From contig NC_092054.1 in the NCBI RefSeq assembly GCF_003086295.3, positions 19,998,144 to 20,062,143 of the forward strand: a stretch of DNA of 64,000 nucleotides. Reading direction: 5' to 3'. The notes under the pieces were generated by a model. That model did not search any database. It saw only the letters and a list, made by a program, of their open reading frames with translations, and was not told the origin of the DNA. Below, piece after piece: positions 11,395-22,214 of this stretch (positions are counted from its first letter, which is position 1; each line of letters opens with the position of its first letter). The translations under genes and the position numbers were made by a program. The stretch is from Arachis hypogaea. Taxonomy: Eukaryota; Streptophyta; Magnoliopsida; Fabales; Fabaceae.

Positions 11395-12841
11395 TGACGA
11401 ACATATTTTCTATCGGTAAAGAAATTCACAAATATATTATCGCGTTGTAAGTATAGTTTCTAAACCAACAGAGAATCCTCTCGTGCAAAAGTTTTGGTTG
11501 TCACAAGTAACAAACCCCTTTAAAATTTATAACCGAAGTATTTAAACCTTGGGTCGTCTCTCAAGAAATTGTAGGGAGGTATGTTCTTATTATTGGTTAT
11601 GAGTTTTGTAAATTGGGGGTTTTTTTTAAATAAGGAGCAAGTAATTTAAATGACAAGAAAACTAAATTAATAATAATAAAATCTCTTAGCAAGGTATAAG
11701 AATTTGGAATTTCTATCCTAGTTATCCTTATCAGATGTGATGAGAATTGGGTTTTAATCCCACTTAGTTAAGTCAAGTGGACTAATTAGCTTGATTCTCA
11801 AGTCCTAGTCAATCCCTGTGGGAAGACTAGCTTCAGAGCGATCCAAATCAATTAGTAATCTGCCAATTTTAATCACTGCTGAATTTGACAACTCAAGTGT
11901 TACCAATTACTTAACCAAAGCCAAAAGAAAGAAAATATCTTAAATTAAATCAAAAGAATTCATAACATAAATAAAATAAAACAATCTTATATCTGAAATA
12001 CCTCAAATTATATTAATTAGAAAATCAATCTAAACATAAAGAGTTCATAAACTAAATTGAGAAAATAAGTAAAAGGAACATTGAACCTGGAACTCGAAAG
12101 AAATTGTAAGTTGAAATAATAAGAAATCCTAAATCCTTTAAGAGGAATCCTAATCCTAAATCCTAAGAGAGAGGAGAGAACCTCTCTCTTTAAAAACTAC
12201 ATCTAAATTATGAAAAGTGAATTATGGAAGACATGTTAATGAATGGATGCATTCTCCCACTTTATAGCCTCTAATCTGTGTTTTCTAGGGCGAAAACTGG
12301 GTCAAAAACAGCCCAGAAATTGCCCCCAGCGTATTCTGGTACGTACAGGTTGCGGGAAAGTGACGCGGAAGCGTCGTCCACGCGTTTGCATGGATTGCGT
12401 TTCTGTCAGGTCACGCGTCCGCGTGATCTACGCGTTCGCGTCACCTGGCTTCGAAGCAACTATGAAAAATTATATATCTTTGCGAAGCCCCGGATGTTAG
12501 CTTTCCAACGGAACTGAAAACGCGTCATTTGGACTTCTGTAGCTCAAGTTATGGTCAATTTAGTACCAAGAAGTCAGGCTGGACAGCTTTAGCAGTTCCT
12601 TCAGTTTCTTGTATTCCTTCCACTTTTACATGCTTCCTTTCCATCCTCTAAGCCATTCCTGCCCTGTAATAAGAGAAGATTAAACATATCAAAATTAAGA
12701 CCAAAGAAGCATGTTTTCAATCATAGCACAAAATCAGGAAGGAAAACATAAACTCATGCAAATCATATGAATAAGTGTATGAAAGATTGATAAAATCCAC
12801 TCAATTGAGCACAAGATAAACCATAAAATAGTGGTTTATCA
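11395..12841 (-). repeat. 5' LTR of element A (1447 bp)
   Basis: Collinear with 4883-6370. It lacks 41 bp near 12667; the breakpoint lies at GTAATA, which flanks the lost segment on both sides in the intact copy, consistent with a microhomology deletion. The CpG dyad cassette is at about 12360-12445. Confidence 0.9.
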
Positions 12842-13508
12842 GTCGTCTCTCAAGGAATTGCAGGGAAGTGTGTTTATTATTGGTTATGGAAAAAGGTATA
12901 TTTTTTGGTTTTTGAAATAAGGAACGAGTGATTTAAATGGCAAGAAAAATAAATTAATAATTATAAAGACTCTTGGCAAGGTATGAGAACTGGAAATCCC
13001 ATCCTTGTTATCCTTATCAGGTTTGATGAGAATTGTTGTTGCTCCCACTTAGTTAACCCTTACTAAATAAAGGAAAGTCAAGTGGACCAATTAACTTGAT
13101 TCCTCTAGTCCTAGTCAACTCCTGTGGAAAGACTAGCTTTAGAGGGATCCAAATTAATCAGCAATTTCCAATTCTCAATCAACTGCTGAGTTTGACAACT
13201 CAAGTGTTACCAATTACTTAACCAAAGCCAAAAGGAGAAAAATCTAAATTAAATTGAAAGCATCATAAATAGAATAAAACAATCATAAATCTGAAATAAC
13301 TCAAATTATATTAAATAGAATATTTAAATCTAACATGAAGAGTTCATAAGCCAATTTGGTAACATAAGTAATTAACAAGTAAAAGCATTAGAATAAATAA
13401 AAATAGAAGAGAACATAAATTAAAGTTGGGAACATTGAACCTGGAATGGAGTAATAACCATAAAGTAAAAGAAATCCTAATTCTAAAACCTAAGAGAGAG
13501 GAGAGAGC

Positions 13509-13542
<34 letters not shown>

Positions 13543-13806
13543 TTCTCTAAAACTACATCTAAAACCTAAAATTGTGAATAATGAATGTTGTATCAATTGT
13601 GTTTATTGATTCCCCCATTCTCTGGCTTCTATTCTGTGTTTCTGGGCTTGGATTTGGGCCGAAAAAGGGCCCAGAAATCGCTGGGGGCAACTTCTGCAAT
13701 TTCCTGCACGTGGCATCCGTCACGCGTGCGCGTCATATGGAGTTTTTCCTTGTCACGTGTACGCGTCAGTCACGTGTATGCGTCACTTGCGTTTTGCGCT
13801 AGGCAC

Positions 13807-14026
13807 GTAATATCTGAAAACACTTAACATACATATCAAGGCATCTAATGGTAATAAGAGAGGATTAATAATAAGCAAATATAAGATCAAAGAAGCATGT
13901 TTTCAATCAAAACACATAATTAGGAAGGAAATATAAAACCATGCAAATAGTATGAATAAGTGGGCAAAGAGTTAATAAAAACCACTCAATTGAGTACAAG
14001 ATAAACCATAAAATAGTGGTTTATCA
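13807..14026 (-). repeat. 220-bp LTR fragment inside the B LTR
   Basis: The segment runs from GTAATATCTG to GTTTATCA, equals the first 220 bp (element orientation) of an A-type LTR, and interrupts the CpG dyad cassette of the B LTR. The flanks GCAC and GCAT suggest a short duplicated target. It could be a truncated insertion or the residue of a larger deleted element. Confidence 0.65.
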
Positions 14027-14318
14027 GCATGCGTCTGCATCGTCCATGCGTGCGCGTCTCTGCCATTTTCTTCAAAACTCCATTTTGTACGTTCCTTCTA
14101 TTTTTGTATGTTTCCTTTCCGTCCTCTAAGCCATTCCTGACCTATGAAGCCTGAAATTACTTAACACACAGATCACGACATCGAATGATAATAAAGAATA
14201 ATTAAAATAAATATTTTGAAAGCATAGGAAACATGTTTTCACATATATCATAGAATAAGGAAGGAATTATAAGCAAATCTTATGAATAAGTGGGTGAAGA
14301 ATTGATAAAAACACTTAA

Positions 14319-15318
14319 NNNNNNNNNNNNNNNNNNNNNNNNNNNNNNNNNNNNNNNNNNNNNNNNNNNNNNNNNNNNNNNNNNNNNNNNNNNNNNNNNN
14401 NNNNNNNNNNNNNNNNNNNNNNNNNNNNNNNNNNNNNNNNNNNNNNNNNNNNNNNNNNNNNNNNNNNNNNNNNNNNNNNNNNNNNNNNNNNNNNNNNNNN
14501 NNNNNNNNNNNNNNNNNNNNNNNNNNNNNNNNNNNNNNNNNNNNNNNNNNNNNNNNNNNNNNNNNNNNNNNNNNNNNNNNNNNNNNNNNNNNNNNNNNNN
14601 NNNNNNNNNNNNNNNNNNNNNNNNNNNNNNNNNNNNNNNNNNNNNNNNNNNNNNNNNNNNNNNNNNNNNNNNNNNNNNNNNNNNNNNNNNNNNNNNNNNN
14701 NNNNNNNNNNNNNNNNNNNNNNNNNNNNNNNNNNNNNNNNNNNNNNNNNNNNNNNNNNNNNNNNNNNNNNNNNNNNNNNNNNNNNNNNNNNNNNNNNNNN
14801 NNNNNNNNNNNNNNNNNNNNNNNNNNNNNNNNNNNNNNNNNNNNNNNNNNNNNNNNNNNNNNNNNNNNNNNNNNNNNNNNNNNNNNNNNNNNNNNNNNNN
14901 NNNNNNNNNNNNNNNNNNNNNNNNNNNNNNNNNNNNNNNNNNNNNNNNNNNNNNNNNNNNNNNNNNNNNNNNNNNNNNNNNNNNNNNNNNNNNNNNNNNN
15001 NNNNNNNNNNNNNNNNNNNNNNNNNNNNNNNNNNNNNNNNNNNNNNNNNNNNNNNNNNNNNNNNNNNNNNNNNNNNNNNNNNNNNNNNNNNNNNNNNNNN
15101 NNNNNNNNNNNNNNNNNNNNNNNNNNNNNNNNNNNNNNNNNNNNNNNNNNNNNNNNNNNNNNNNNNNNNNNNNNNNNNNNNNNNNNNNNNNNNNNNNNNN
15201 NNNNNNNNNNNNNNNNNNNNNNNNNNNNNNNNNNNNNNNNNNNNNNNNNNNNNNNNNNNNNNNNNNNNNNNNNNNNNNNNNNNNNNNNNNNNNNNNNNNN
15301 NNNNNNNNNNNNNNNNNN
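14319..15318. other. Assembly gap (1000 N)
   Basis: Exactly 1000 undetermined bases, so probably a nominal gap length. It should contain the last roughly 30 bp of the B LTR, the B PPT region and the C-terminal part of the B third ORF. Reading frames across it have no meaning. Confidence 0.95.
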
Positions 15319-16093
15319 CTGGACATATGCGGATAAATCTGGGAAGGTACAGGTCCTTGCCCTCCATCACACACCAAATGAGGGTAATCATGGCAGCTGG
15401 CACCTCTATCTCATGAGTGCTCGACATCACGTAGTTGCTCAGAATTTGCTGCCAAAGCTGAGCCTCATCATTCAGATAGATAATCTTTATTCCCTTTGGG
15501 GCTACTGTAGACTTGCCCATGACCCATGGGACAGTAGGATCAAGAGCTATAGTCTGCTTCACTGCGTCCCAGTCAAACCTCATAAATCACATATCATCTT
15601 CAGCCTTTTCGTAACTATCTGGCTGATCTGATTTAGGCTGGAGGTTGAGGATATCTTCTATTGCTTCCTCAGTAACCAGAATCTGCTTGCCTCTGAGCTG
15701 CACTGCATCCAGGGTCATTTTGAAGTAGTTGCAGTAAAATTCTCTGACCCAGGATGCATTGACCTCAGTCAAGTTCCTTTCCAGAAAGAACCAGCCTCTC
15801 TATTTTATTTGTTCTGAGGTGTATTATTGTAGTTCTTCTGGAATTTTGAGGGTCTTTTCCAGGTATAGGTTCCTTGAAGTTGCAAAGACCGGATACTTCA
15901 GCTCACAGTATCTGTTGGCAAACTTGACTGGGTCAGTGGTAGGCAAAAGCTGATCAGCATTTTCCTACGGGGTAAAATTCTTCCCCTGCCAGGAATCATC
16001 ATGAAGGATATCTAAGATGGTGGTAGAGGATTCTCCTCTCTTTCTTTTGCTTGTGGTTGCTTTGGTTTTCCCTTTGCCTTTTGGGTTTGACAT
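15319..16093 (-). pseudogene. Third ORF of element B (plant transposon-protein type), broken
   Basis: ATG at 16093-16091 follows a consensus 3' splice site (CTGCTTTTCAG then A). A single frame runs to the gap with four in-frame stops (near 15965, 15810, 15795 and 15586). The N-terminus is a basic Lys/Arg-rich tail; then come a WVREFYCNYF motif and, nearer the gap, a VPWVMGKS stretch. The same arrangement (basic tail, then QEFYAN motif, then a predicted helical domain) occurs in the third ORF of H, so both belong to the post-pol 'putative plant transposon protein' type. No signal peptide or membrane segment is seen, so I do not call it envelope-like. Function unknown. Confidence 0.6.
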
Positions 16094-17590
16094 TCTGAAA
16101 AGCAGAGGTTCCAGGATACAGTTTATTAAACTAAAGCAGGAAAACAATTAAGAAAATAGGATTTTAACAATTATAAGCATAAATGGGAAAAAGAGGAATA
16201 AAATAGCAATATAAGCATGGAGTGAGTTAAATATATGTAAAATTTTAGACTGTATGCAAGTTAAAAGTCAGAGAATAAAAATCACAATCCAAAATCTATG
16301 ATATGCGGAATTCTTGTTAATCAGGAACAACAGTAATCATGCCTTGAAATGGTTTGAAAGTTGTTAGGTAAAAACCAAAAGAGAAGTTTAGAAAGTTAAA
16401 GCAGTTAGGAGTTAAAAAGTGAGGTTAAAGTAAATGGCATGGTATGGTAGTTCCTAATTAAAAAAAATTGCACAGATTTGAAGAACAAGCAATTCACATT
16501 CAAGTAAATATTGCAGATTATTGATAAATCATACAAAGAAAAGAATTGCAAAATGAAATTGAAATCATCAATAATGCTATTTAATGAATAAGGGAACTAG
16601 AAAGAATAAGAATGCTAGCCCATTTATCCATGAATTGGCTTGGTTGAAACCAATTAGTGCAAAACTTGAAAGTGCCAAAACCAATTCATGAATGGGAGTT
16701 GAGTGAAACAATTTGTCAAAAAAAAATCGGGCAGCATTCCGGCTAAAAATTGGACGTTCCCGGGTAATAAACAGCAGCAGAAATAGTTCACATGATAATA
16801 AAGTAGTGCAGAAAAGAGTAACAAATAGCAAGTCACATGAATTCAGAATAAACAAACTCAATCTGCAGCAAGGAATGCAATTAAGGTTGAATAGTATAAC
16901 AACATCATTAAACAGTAAAGAACAGCATATGAATAGCATCATCATCACAGCAGTTTCAAAACGGCGAGACAGATAAAACAAGTAGCAAGAACGGCGCAAT
17001 TATCAGGCCTAAATCCACTAACCACATCCTAGCTACCTAACCACCTAAAATCCACTACGATCATGCGTCTCTAACTATCCTAATTTGAACAGAATTTGAA
17101 AAATATGGAATTCACTAAAAAACTGGGAAAGGAATCGGTGTTCGGCGGAACCTGGTTGGCACAGTAATAATTTGAACGCAGAGAGAGGGTGGTGGTTCGG
17201 GTGGGTGACACGGCGGCGCTGGGAGTTTTGCGGCGGTAACAGGGCGGCGCGGCGATGGTCCTTGGCGGTTCGGTTTGGCATAGGGGATGAAAGAGGGAGG
17301 GGAAGAGAAGAAGAAGGATAGGGGTGAGGCGTTGGGGTGGTGGTTGGCAGTCTGGGTGGTGGCGGCGGGGTTGGCTCGGTTCGGTGGGGCACGAGAGGGT
17401 GGAGGGTGGAGGGTGAAGCAGAGGGGGAGAAGAAGAGAAGGGAGGGAGGGGCGAGGACGGTGCGGCGAGGGCGACGCGGCGATTGGGTCGGTGGTGACGC
17501 GGCGGCTGGTCGGCGGTGGGTGCAAAGGAGAAGAGAGGGGGTTGTGAGGGAGGGGAGGGGGAAATGGTGATGCGGGGGGGCTAGGGTTCC
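16094..17590 (-). other. Gene-like leader and probable 5' UTR intron, element B
   Basis: On -, 17580-17100 is a CCGCCGCC- and CCCTCTCC-rich block resembling a cellular 5' UTR. It is followed by about 950 bp of AT-rich, intron-like sequence ending in a polypyrimidine tract and CAG directly before the third ORF. No other element in the window has this block, which suggests capture from a host gene. Proline- or glycine-rich frames here are compositional. Confidence 0.5.
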
Positions 17591-17624
17591 GCGTGGGTTG
17601 GGTTAAGTGGATTCAAATCCACCC

Positions 17625-18030
17625 GTGGGTCACGCGAACATGTGGATGAGGCAGAAACGCAACTACGCGAATGCGTCATTGATGCGAACGCGTGAGTGAG
17701 GGATAATGAAAGTGACGCGTACGCGTGAAGCACGCGTTCACATCACTCAGAATTGTGCTAAACGCACAATTCCAGCGTCATTTTGGCGTAACTCTCTGTT
17801 TCAATTGAGGGGGCAATAATTTCCACGCGACGCGTACGCGTTGCCCACGCTTTTGCGTGGTGTGTGTGAAGTGAAAGTGATGCGTACGCGTCATTGACGC
17901 GTACGCGTGGCCCAAATTGTGCCTAACGCATAACAGCCACACGATTCCATCCCAACTTTCTGGGCGTTGGATTGTGACGTCGATTTTGAGTCGACGCCCA
18001 CGCGTGGCCTATGCGCACGCGTGGGGTGAT
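17625..18030. repeat. CpG-rich dyad array of element B
   Basis: ACGCG..CGCGT words combined with TTGTGCTAAACGCACAA-like arms and the block GTAACTCTCTGTTTC. Same family of composite repeat as in A, C and G, with fewer units. Confidence 0.75.
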
Positions 18031-18166
18031 TTTTTACTTTTTTTTATGCAGCATGCAAGAGGCAGATGTCATGAATGATTCTAGGGAATATGAAATAAAA
18101 TAAAATGAAGCTAAAAATGAACAAAATGAAATAAAATTAAAATTGAAAAAGGAACGATCATACCGT

Positions 18167-18184
18167 GGTGGGTTGTCTCCCACC
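18167..18184 (-). promoter_or_regulatory. Stop-proximal hairpin, element B
   Basis: On -: GGTGGG, loop AGACAA, CCCACC. It begins 49 nt after the stop of the ORF of unknown function. Confidence 0.7.
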
Positions 18185-18233
18185 TAGCACTTTTAGTTAA
18201 ATTCCTTAAGTTGGACGTTTGATGAGCTCATTG

Positions 18234-19889
18234 TCATGGTGGCTTGTGTTTGAACTCATCTAGAAATCTCCACCAACGTTTGCAATGCCAATATCCTCTG
18301 GGGTCCCAAACTAGGCATGTAAAGCCTTCGAGCAAGTCAAAGCAGGTTTTCAGGCTCCAGGAGTGTTGATTATCAGAATGAATCCTAGGATCCCAAACCT
18401 TGCTTTTGTACCCGTCTTTGTATTGATCTTCATTTTTCTAGTTGGGTGGTACGTAACCTGGATTTCCACTGAAATACCCAAACATCTTCCAAAACTCATT
18501 AAATCGAGCTCTATACCAATCCTTGCACTTCCAATCGGAGCGTGGAACCGTGTTGAACCTTGGATACCAACTTCTATTACTAACCATCTCCCTCTTACTC
18601 TTAAAGTTGCAAAGAGCGCTAAGCTGGCCATCTATTTCAAGCAAGCCATATTCAAGTGGAAAAGTAAAGATGAAGGCTAAGGATTTTATCCACTTGAAGT
18701 TTGTATTAGGTGGTAATGGCCGTGGGAGAGGTGTTTCCAGTGGTTTTTCAAGCTCCACTTCCTTGTACTCCTCTATGAATTCTTCCAATTCCTGACAAAT
18801 CTCTTCAATTGCAACCATGTCTTGATCAAAGTCTTCAATGTCTTCCTCATCACTCAGGTCATAAGTTGGAGGTTGAGAAAAGTCTACCTCCACATCGTCT
18901 TCATATTCACTCGGGGAAAACTCTTCAATCTCAAAGAATTCAATTGTGGATGCAAGTTCATCATTAGGAGAGCTTAGTTCATGATCATCACTACCAAGGA
19001 AACTTGCTTCTTGATTTGTTCCGTCCAGTTCTTCATAAGATACATGCTTTGGGGGTTGTGCACTATCCTCCTTAGCATCGATTTCAAATTTCTTGACGGA
19101 ATTGTCCATAATTCTTAATTTCCATGGAGGTTCAGCGTTTCCTAAGTCTTCAACCAATTCATCTTCTTCGATAATTGCAGCTTCCTCTACTTGTTCCAGT
19201 ACAAAGTCATGTTTCGTGTTGTCCACCGGAGCTTCTAATGTCTCCTTCATGCTACGTTCTTCATTAGATTCTCCACATGATGCCATGGGAGTTCCTTGAG
19301 TGTTTGAACGTCGGGAAGCTAATCGATTTATCGCTTGCTCCAATTGATGGAGGGTTGTATGAAATTTATCCACGGTTTCCTTGAGACGATTCTATGATTC
19401 TTGGTTCGATGGATATGGATATGGTGCATATGGAAGTGGTGGTTCTTGGGAGTAATTGGATTGGAATTGGGGTGGATAAGGGTTAGGGGCATATGGAGGT
19501 GAATGGTTGTGGTTGCCTTGTGAGTATGATGGTTCAAAGTTATGTTGAGGAGGTGGTTTATAGGCGTATGTTGGGGCTTGTTGGTAACCACAAGGGAGTC
19601 CACCATATCTATCATCTTGGTACGCACCTCGGAATGGCTCTTGACCATAGTAATTTGGTGGAGGTTGGTTGTCACGAAGGGGTCTACCATAACTATTGTC
19701 TGAGTATGCATCGTAGAATGGTCGTTGTCTGTGGTATCTTGGAAGGTGTTATTGCCGAAAGGGTTGATCAGATTCTCATGGCTCCTTCCATCTTTGATTG
19801 TTTTGACCTTGATGCATGTTCCTATTATAGCTTCCATTCCTTTCAACAACATTGGAACCAAACTCAAAGCGATGGGGGTGAGAGCTCAT
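18234..19889 (-). pseudogene. Conserved ORF of unknown function, element B
   Basis: ATG at 19889-19887, stop TGA at 18236-18234. The longest unbroken part (19373-18438, 311 codons) covers the acidic, Glu/Asp-rich middle and the start of the Trp-rich C-terminus; the Pro/Gln-rich N-terminus and the final VWDPRGYWHCK and KHKPP motifs lie in other frames, so at least two frameshifts have occurred. It is collinear with the ORFs of A and C, with a longer acidic insert. No named domain is recognised. Confidence 0.65.
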
Positions 19890-19984
19890 AGTAGCTAATA
19901 AAAATTAAAAACAAAAATAAAAGCAAATAAACAAGAAAAATAAAATATTTACAATAACCAATAATAAGGCACACAATTGAAATT

Positions 19985-20001
19985 CCCCGGCAATGGCGCC
20001 A
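19985..20001 (-). promoter_or_regulatory. Primer binding site (tRNA-Asp type), element B
   Basis: On - TGGCGCCATTGCCGGGG, one change from the tRNA-Asp complement, 3 bases inside the 5' LTR. Confidence 0.85.
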
Positions 20002-20004
20002 TTT

Positions 20005-21450
20005 TGATGAACAAAACTCTCGTGCGATCTAAAATTTTCACAAATAAATTCCTGTTGTAAGTATAGCTTCTAGACCGACAAGAATTCCTTTCATACAAAA
20101 GTTTTGGTTGTCACTTAAGCAAACCCAATAAAATTGATAACCGAAGTATTGAAACCTCGGGTCATCTCTCAAGGAACTGCAGGGAAGTGTGTTTATTATT
20201 GGTTATGAAAAAAGGTATATTTTTTGGTTTTTGAAATCAGAAACGAGTGATTTAAATGGCAAGAAAAATAAATTAATAATTATAAAGACTCTTGGCAAGG
20301 TATGAGAACTGGAAATCCCATCCTAGTTATCCTTATCAGGTGTGATGAGAATTGTTGTTGCTCCCACTTAGTTAACCCTTACTAAATAAAAGAAAGTCAA
20401 GTGGACCAATTAACTTGATTCCTCAAGTCCTAGTCAACTCCTGTGGAAAGACTAGCTTTAGAGGGATCCAAATCAATCAACAATTTCTAATTCTCAATCA
20501 CCTGCTGAGTTTGACAACTCAAGTGTTACCAATTACTTAACCAAAGTCAAAAGGAGAAAAATCTAAATTAAATTGAAAGTATCATAAATAGAATAAAACA
20601 ATCATAAATCTGAAATACCTCAAATTATATTAAATAGAATACTCAAATCTAACATGAAGAGTTCATAAGCCAATTTGGTAACATAAGTAATTAACAAGTA
20701 AAAGCATTAGAATAAATAAAAATAGAAGAGAACATAAATTCAAGTTGGGAACATTGAACCTGGAATGGAGTAATAACCATAAAGTAAAAGAAATCCTAAT
20801 TCTAAAACCTAAGAGAGAGGAGAGAGCCTCTCTCTCCCTCTCTCTAAAACTACATCTAAAACCTAAAATTGTGAATAATGAATGTTGTATCAATTGTGTC
20901 TATTGATTCCCCCATTCTCTGGCTTCTATTCTGTGTTTCTGGTCTTGGATTTGGGCCAAAAAGGGCCCAGAAATCGCTGGGGGCGACTTCTGTAATTTCC
21001 TGCATGTGGCGTCCTTCACACGTGCGCGTGGGTCACGCGTGCGCGTCATATGGAGTTTTTCCTTGTCACGCGTACGCGTCAGTCACGCGTACGCGTCGCT
21101 TGCGTTTTGTGCTAGGCACGCGTCCGCGTCGTCCATGCGTGCGCGTCGCTGCCATTTTCTTAAAAACTCTATTTTGTGCGTTCCTTCCATTTTTGCATGT
21201 TTCCTTTCCGTCCTCTAAGCCATTCCTGCCCTATGAAGCCTGAAATTACTTAACACATAGATCACGGCATCAAATGGTAATAAAGGATAATTAAAATAAA
21301 TATTTTGAAAGCATAGGAAACATGTTTTCACATATATCATAGAATAAAGAAAGAATTATAAAACCATGCAAATCTTATGAATAAGTGGGTGAAGAATTGA
21401 TAAAAACACTTAATTGAGCATAAGATATATCATAAAATAGTGGTTTATTA
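20005..21450 (-). repeat. 5' LTR of element B (1446 bp)
   Basis: Related to the A/C LTRs at both ends but divergent in the middle. The dyad cassette (CACGCGTACGCGTC words, about 21005-21150) is present. The TATATAATA block seen in the other LTRs is not evident, so its promoter may differ. The terminal TG has become TA at 21449-21450. Confidence 0.85.
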
Positions 21451-22214
21451 CCTTGTCACCTTCATGGTTTTTGTATGTGTTTTTATAAGGCTTACAGAAC
21501 CAGACTTCATTAACATACAAAACAACACCATGATTATTATGCAGTCTTGTCATAAAGGATCCTCTCATCCTTAACAAAAAGGACATGTGATTAAAACAGT
21601 GATAGGATAACAAAAAATAAAGCAAATAAGCATAGTGTTTGAATTTGGAGTAGATTATGTCTTTTAACCATAGAGAACATAAAGATTTCAAAGGCATGTA
21701 AGAACCTAAGTGTCGCGATAGTGTTGTATCTTAATTTGGGTAAATTCTGTTCCAATCAAAAGGCTTTGTGTATACAACAAAGGATCGTCAAGTTATTAAA
21801 AAAGACGTTATAATTATAGGTATGAATGCCAGTTTCTTAGTTTTTCTTCCACCACTTGCGTATAGTCTTCTTTTCAAGTGTTTACTGAAGCACTCAAGGG
21901 CCAACCAAAAAAACAAACACCCTAAAGGATTCTTCAAAAAATTACTTTATGGGTTGTGTTTAAGCTAAAAGAAAACTTTTTCAGGGAGCCCTATGTTGCC
22001 AATGTGCAACTGCTTTGGAGACAACTTCCCATGTTATTTTGTTGTGTGACTTCAGAATGAAATCCACAGCTAAGCGCATTCGCATAGCATTGTTGGTGTG
22101 CTAAAACAAAAATAGAGTTACCAAATAGATTAACAATTACCGAGAATGTAGTTCATGATGAGTACAATATTATTTAAACTTGTGTGTGGGACCGGATGAC
22201 GGCATATACCTGTA
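21451..22214. other. Host sequence, no gene seen
   Basis: AT-rich sequence following the B border. Short frames only; it may be the decayed 3' end of the Ulp1-type gene that follows on -. Confidence 0.4.

Larger units (their letters stand above)
4883..12841 (-). mobile_element. Element A: complete non-autonomous LTR element
   Basis: It runs from TGAC at 4883 to TCA at 12841 and is flanked by the 5-bp duplication GTCGT (4878-4882 and 12842-12846). On - the order is 5' LTR, PBS, AT-rich leader, ORF of unknown function, hairpin, CpG dyad array, intron-like stretch, 38-codon stub, internal AGGA hairpin with PPT-like tract, 3' non-coding region, AGGA hairpin, PPT, 3' LTR. No RT or integrase is present. 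It is a close relative of element C on the other strand and is younger than B, whose LTR it interrupts. Confidence 0.92.
4720..14318 (-). repeat. 3' LTR of element B, split by element A
   Basis: Pieces 4720-4882 and 12847-14318 join across element A and match the 5' LTR at 20005-21450 in order. Subtracting a 220-bp foreign LTR fragment (13807-14026) leaves about 1415 bp, against 1446 bp for the 5' LTR; the missing roughly 30 bp would lie at the start of the N gap. A CT-rich microsatellite occupies about 13511-13550 and CpG dyads lie around 13715-13800. Confidence 0.85.
4720..21450 (-). mobile_element. Element B: non-autonomous Ty3/gypsy-type LTR element
   Basis: Read on -, the order is 5' LTR (20005-21450), tRNA-Asp type PBS, ORF of unknown function (19889-18234), AGACAA-loop hairpin, CpG dyad array, gene-like GC-rich leader with a probable intron, third ORF (16093 downward), N gap, and 3' LTR (14318-12842 plus 4882-4720). 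The 3' LTR is split by element A. No RT, RNase H or integrase is visible, so it depends on enzymes in trans. The borders share only CCTT (4717-4720 and 21451-21454), an imperfect target duplication, and the outermost TG of the 5' LTR has become TA. Confidence 0.8.

Noticed and set aside
13511..13550. CT-repeat as a polypyrimidine regulatory tract
   Set aside because: A microsatellite whose length differs between the two B LTRs; no sign of conservation.
14280..15583. Long open frames on both strands spanning the N run
   Set aside because: They consist almost wholly of undetermined bases; only the flanking 15319-16093 part on - is real coding relic.
17075..17570. Pro-rich and Gly/Arg-rich frames
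   Set aside because: Composition effect of the GC-rich leader in element B; no start context and no similarity to anything recognised.
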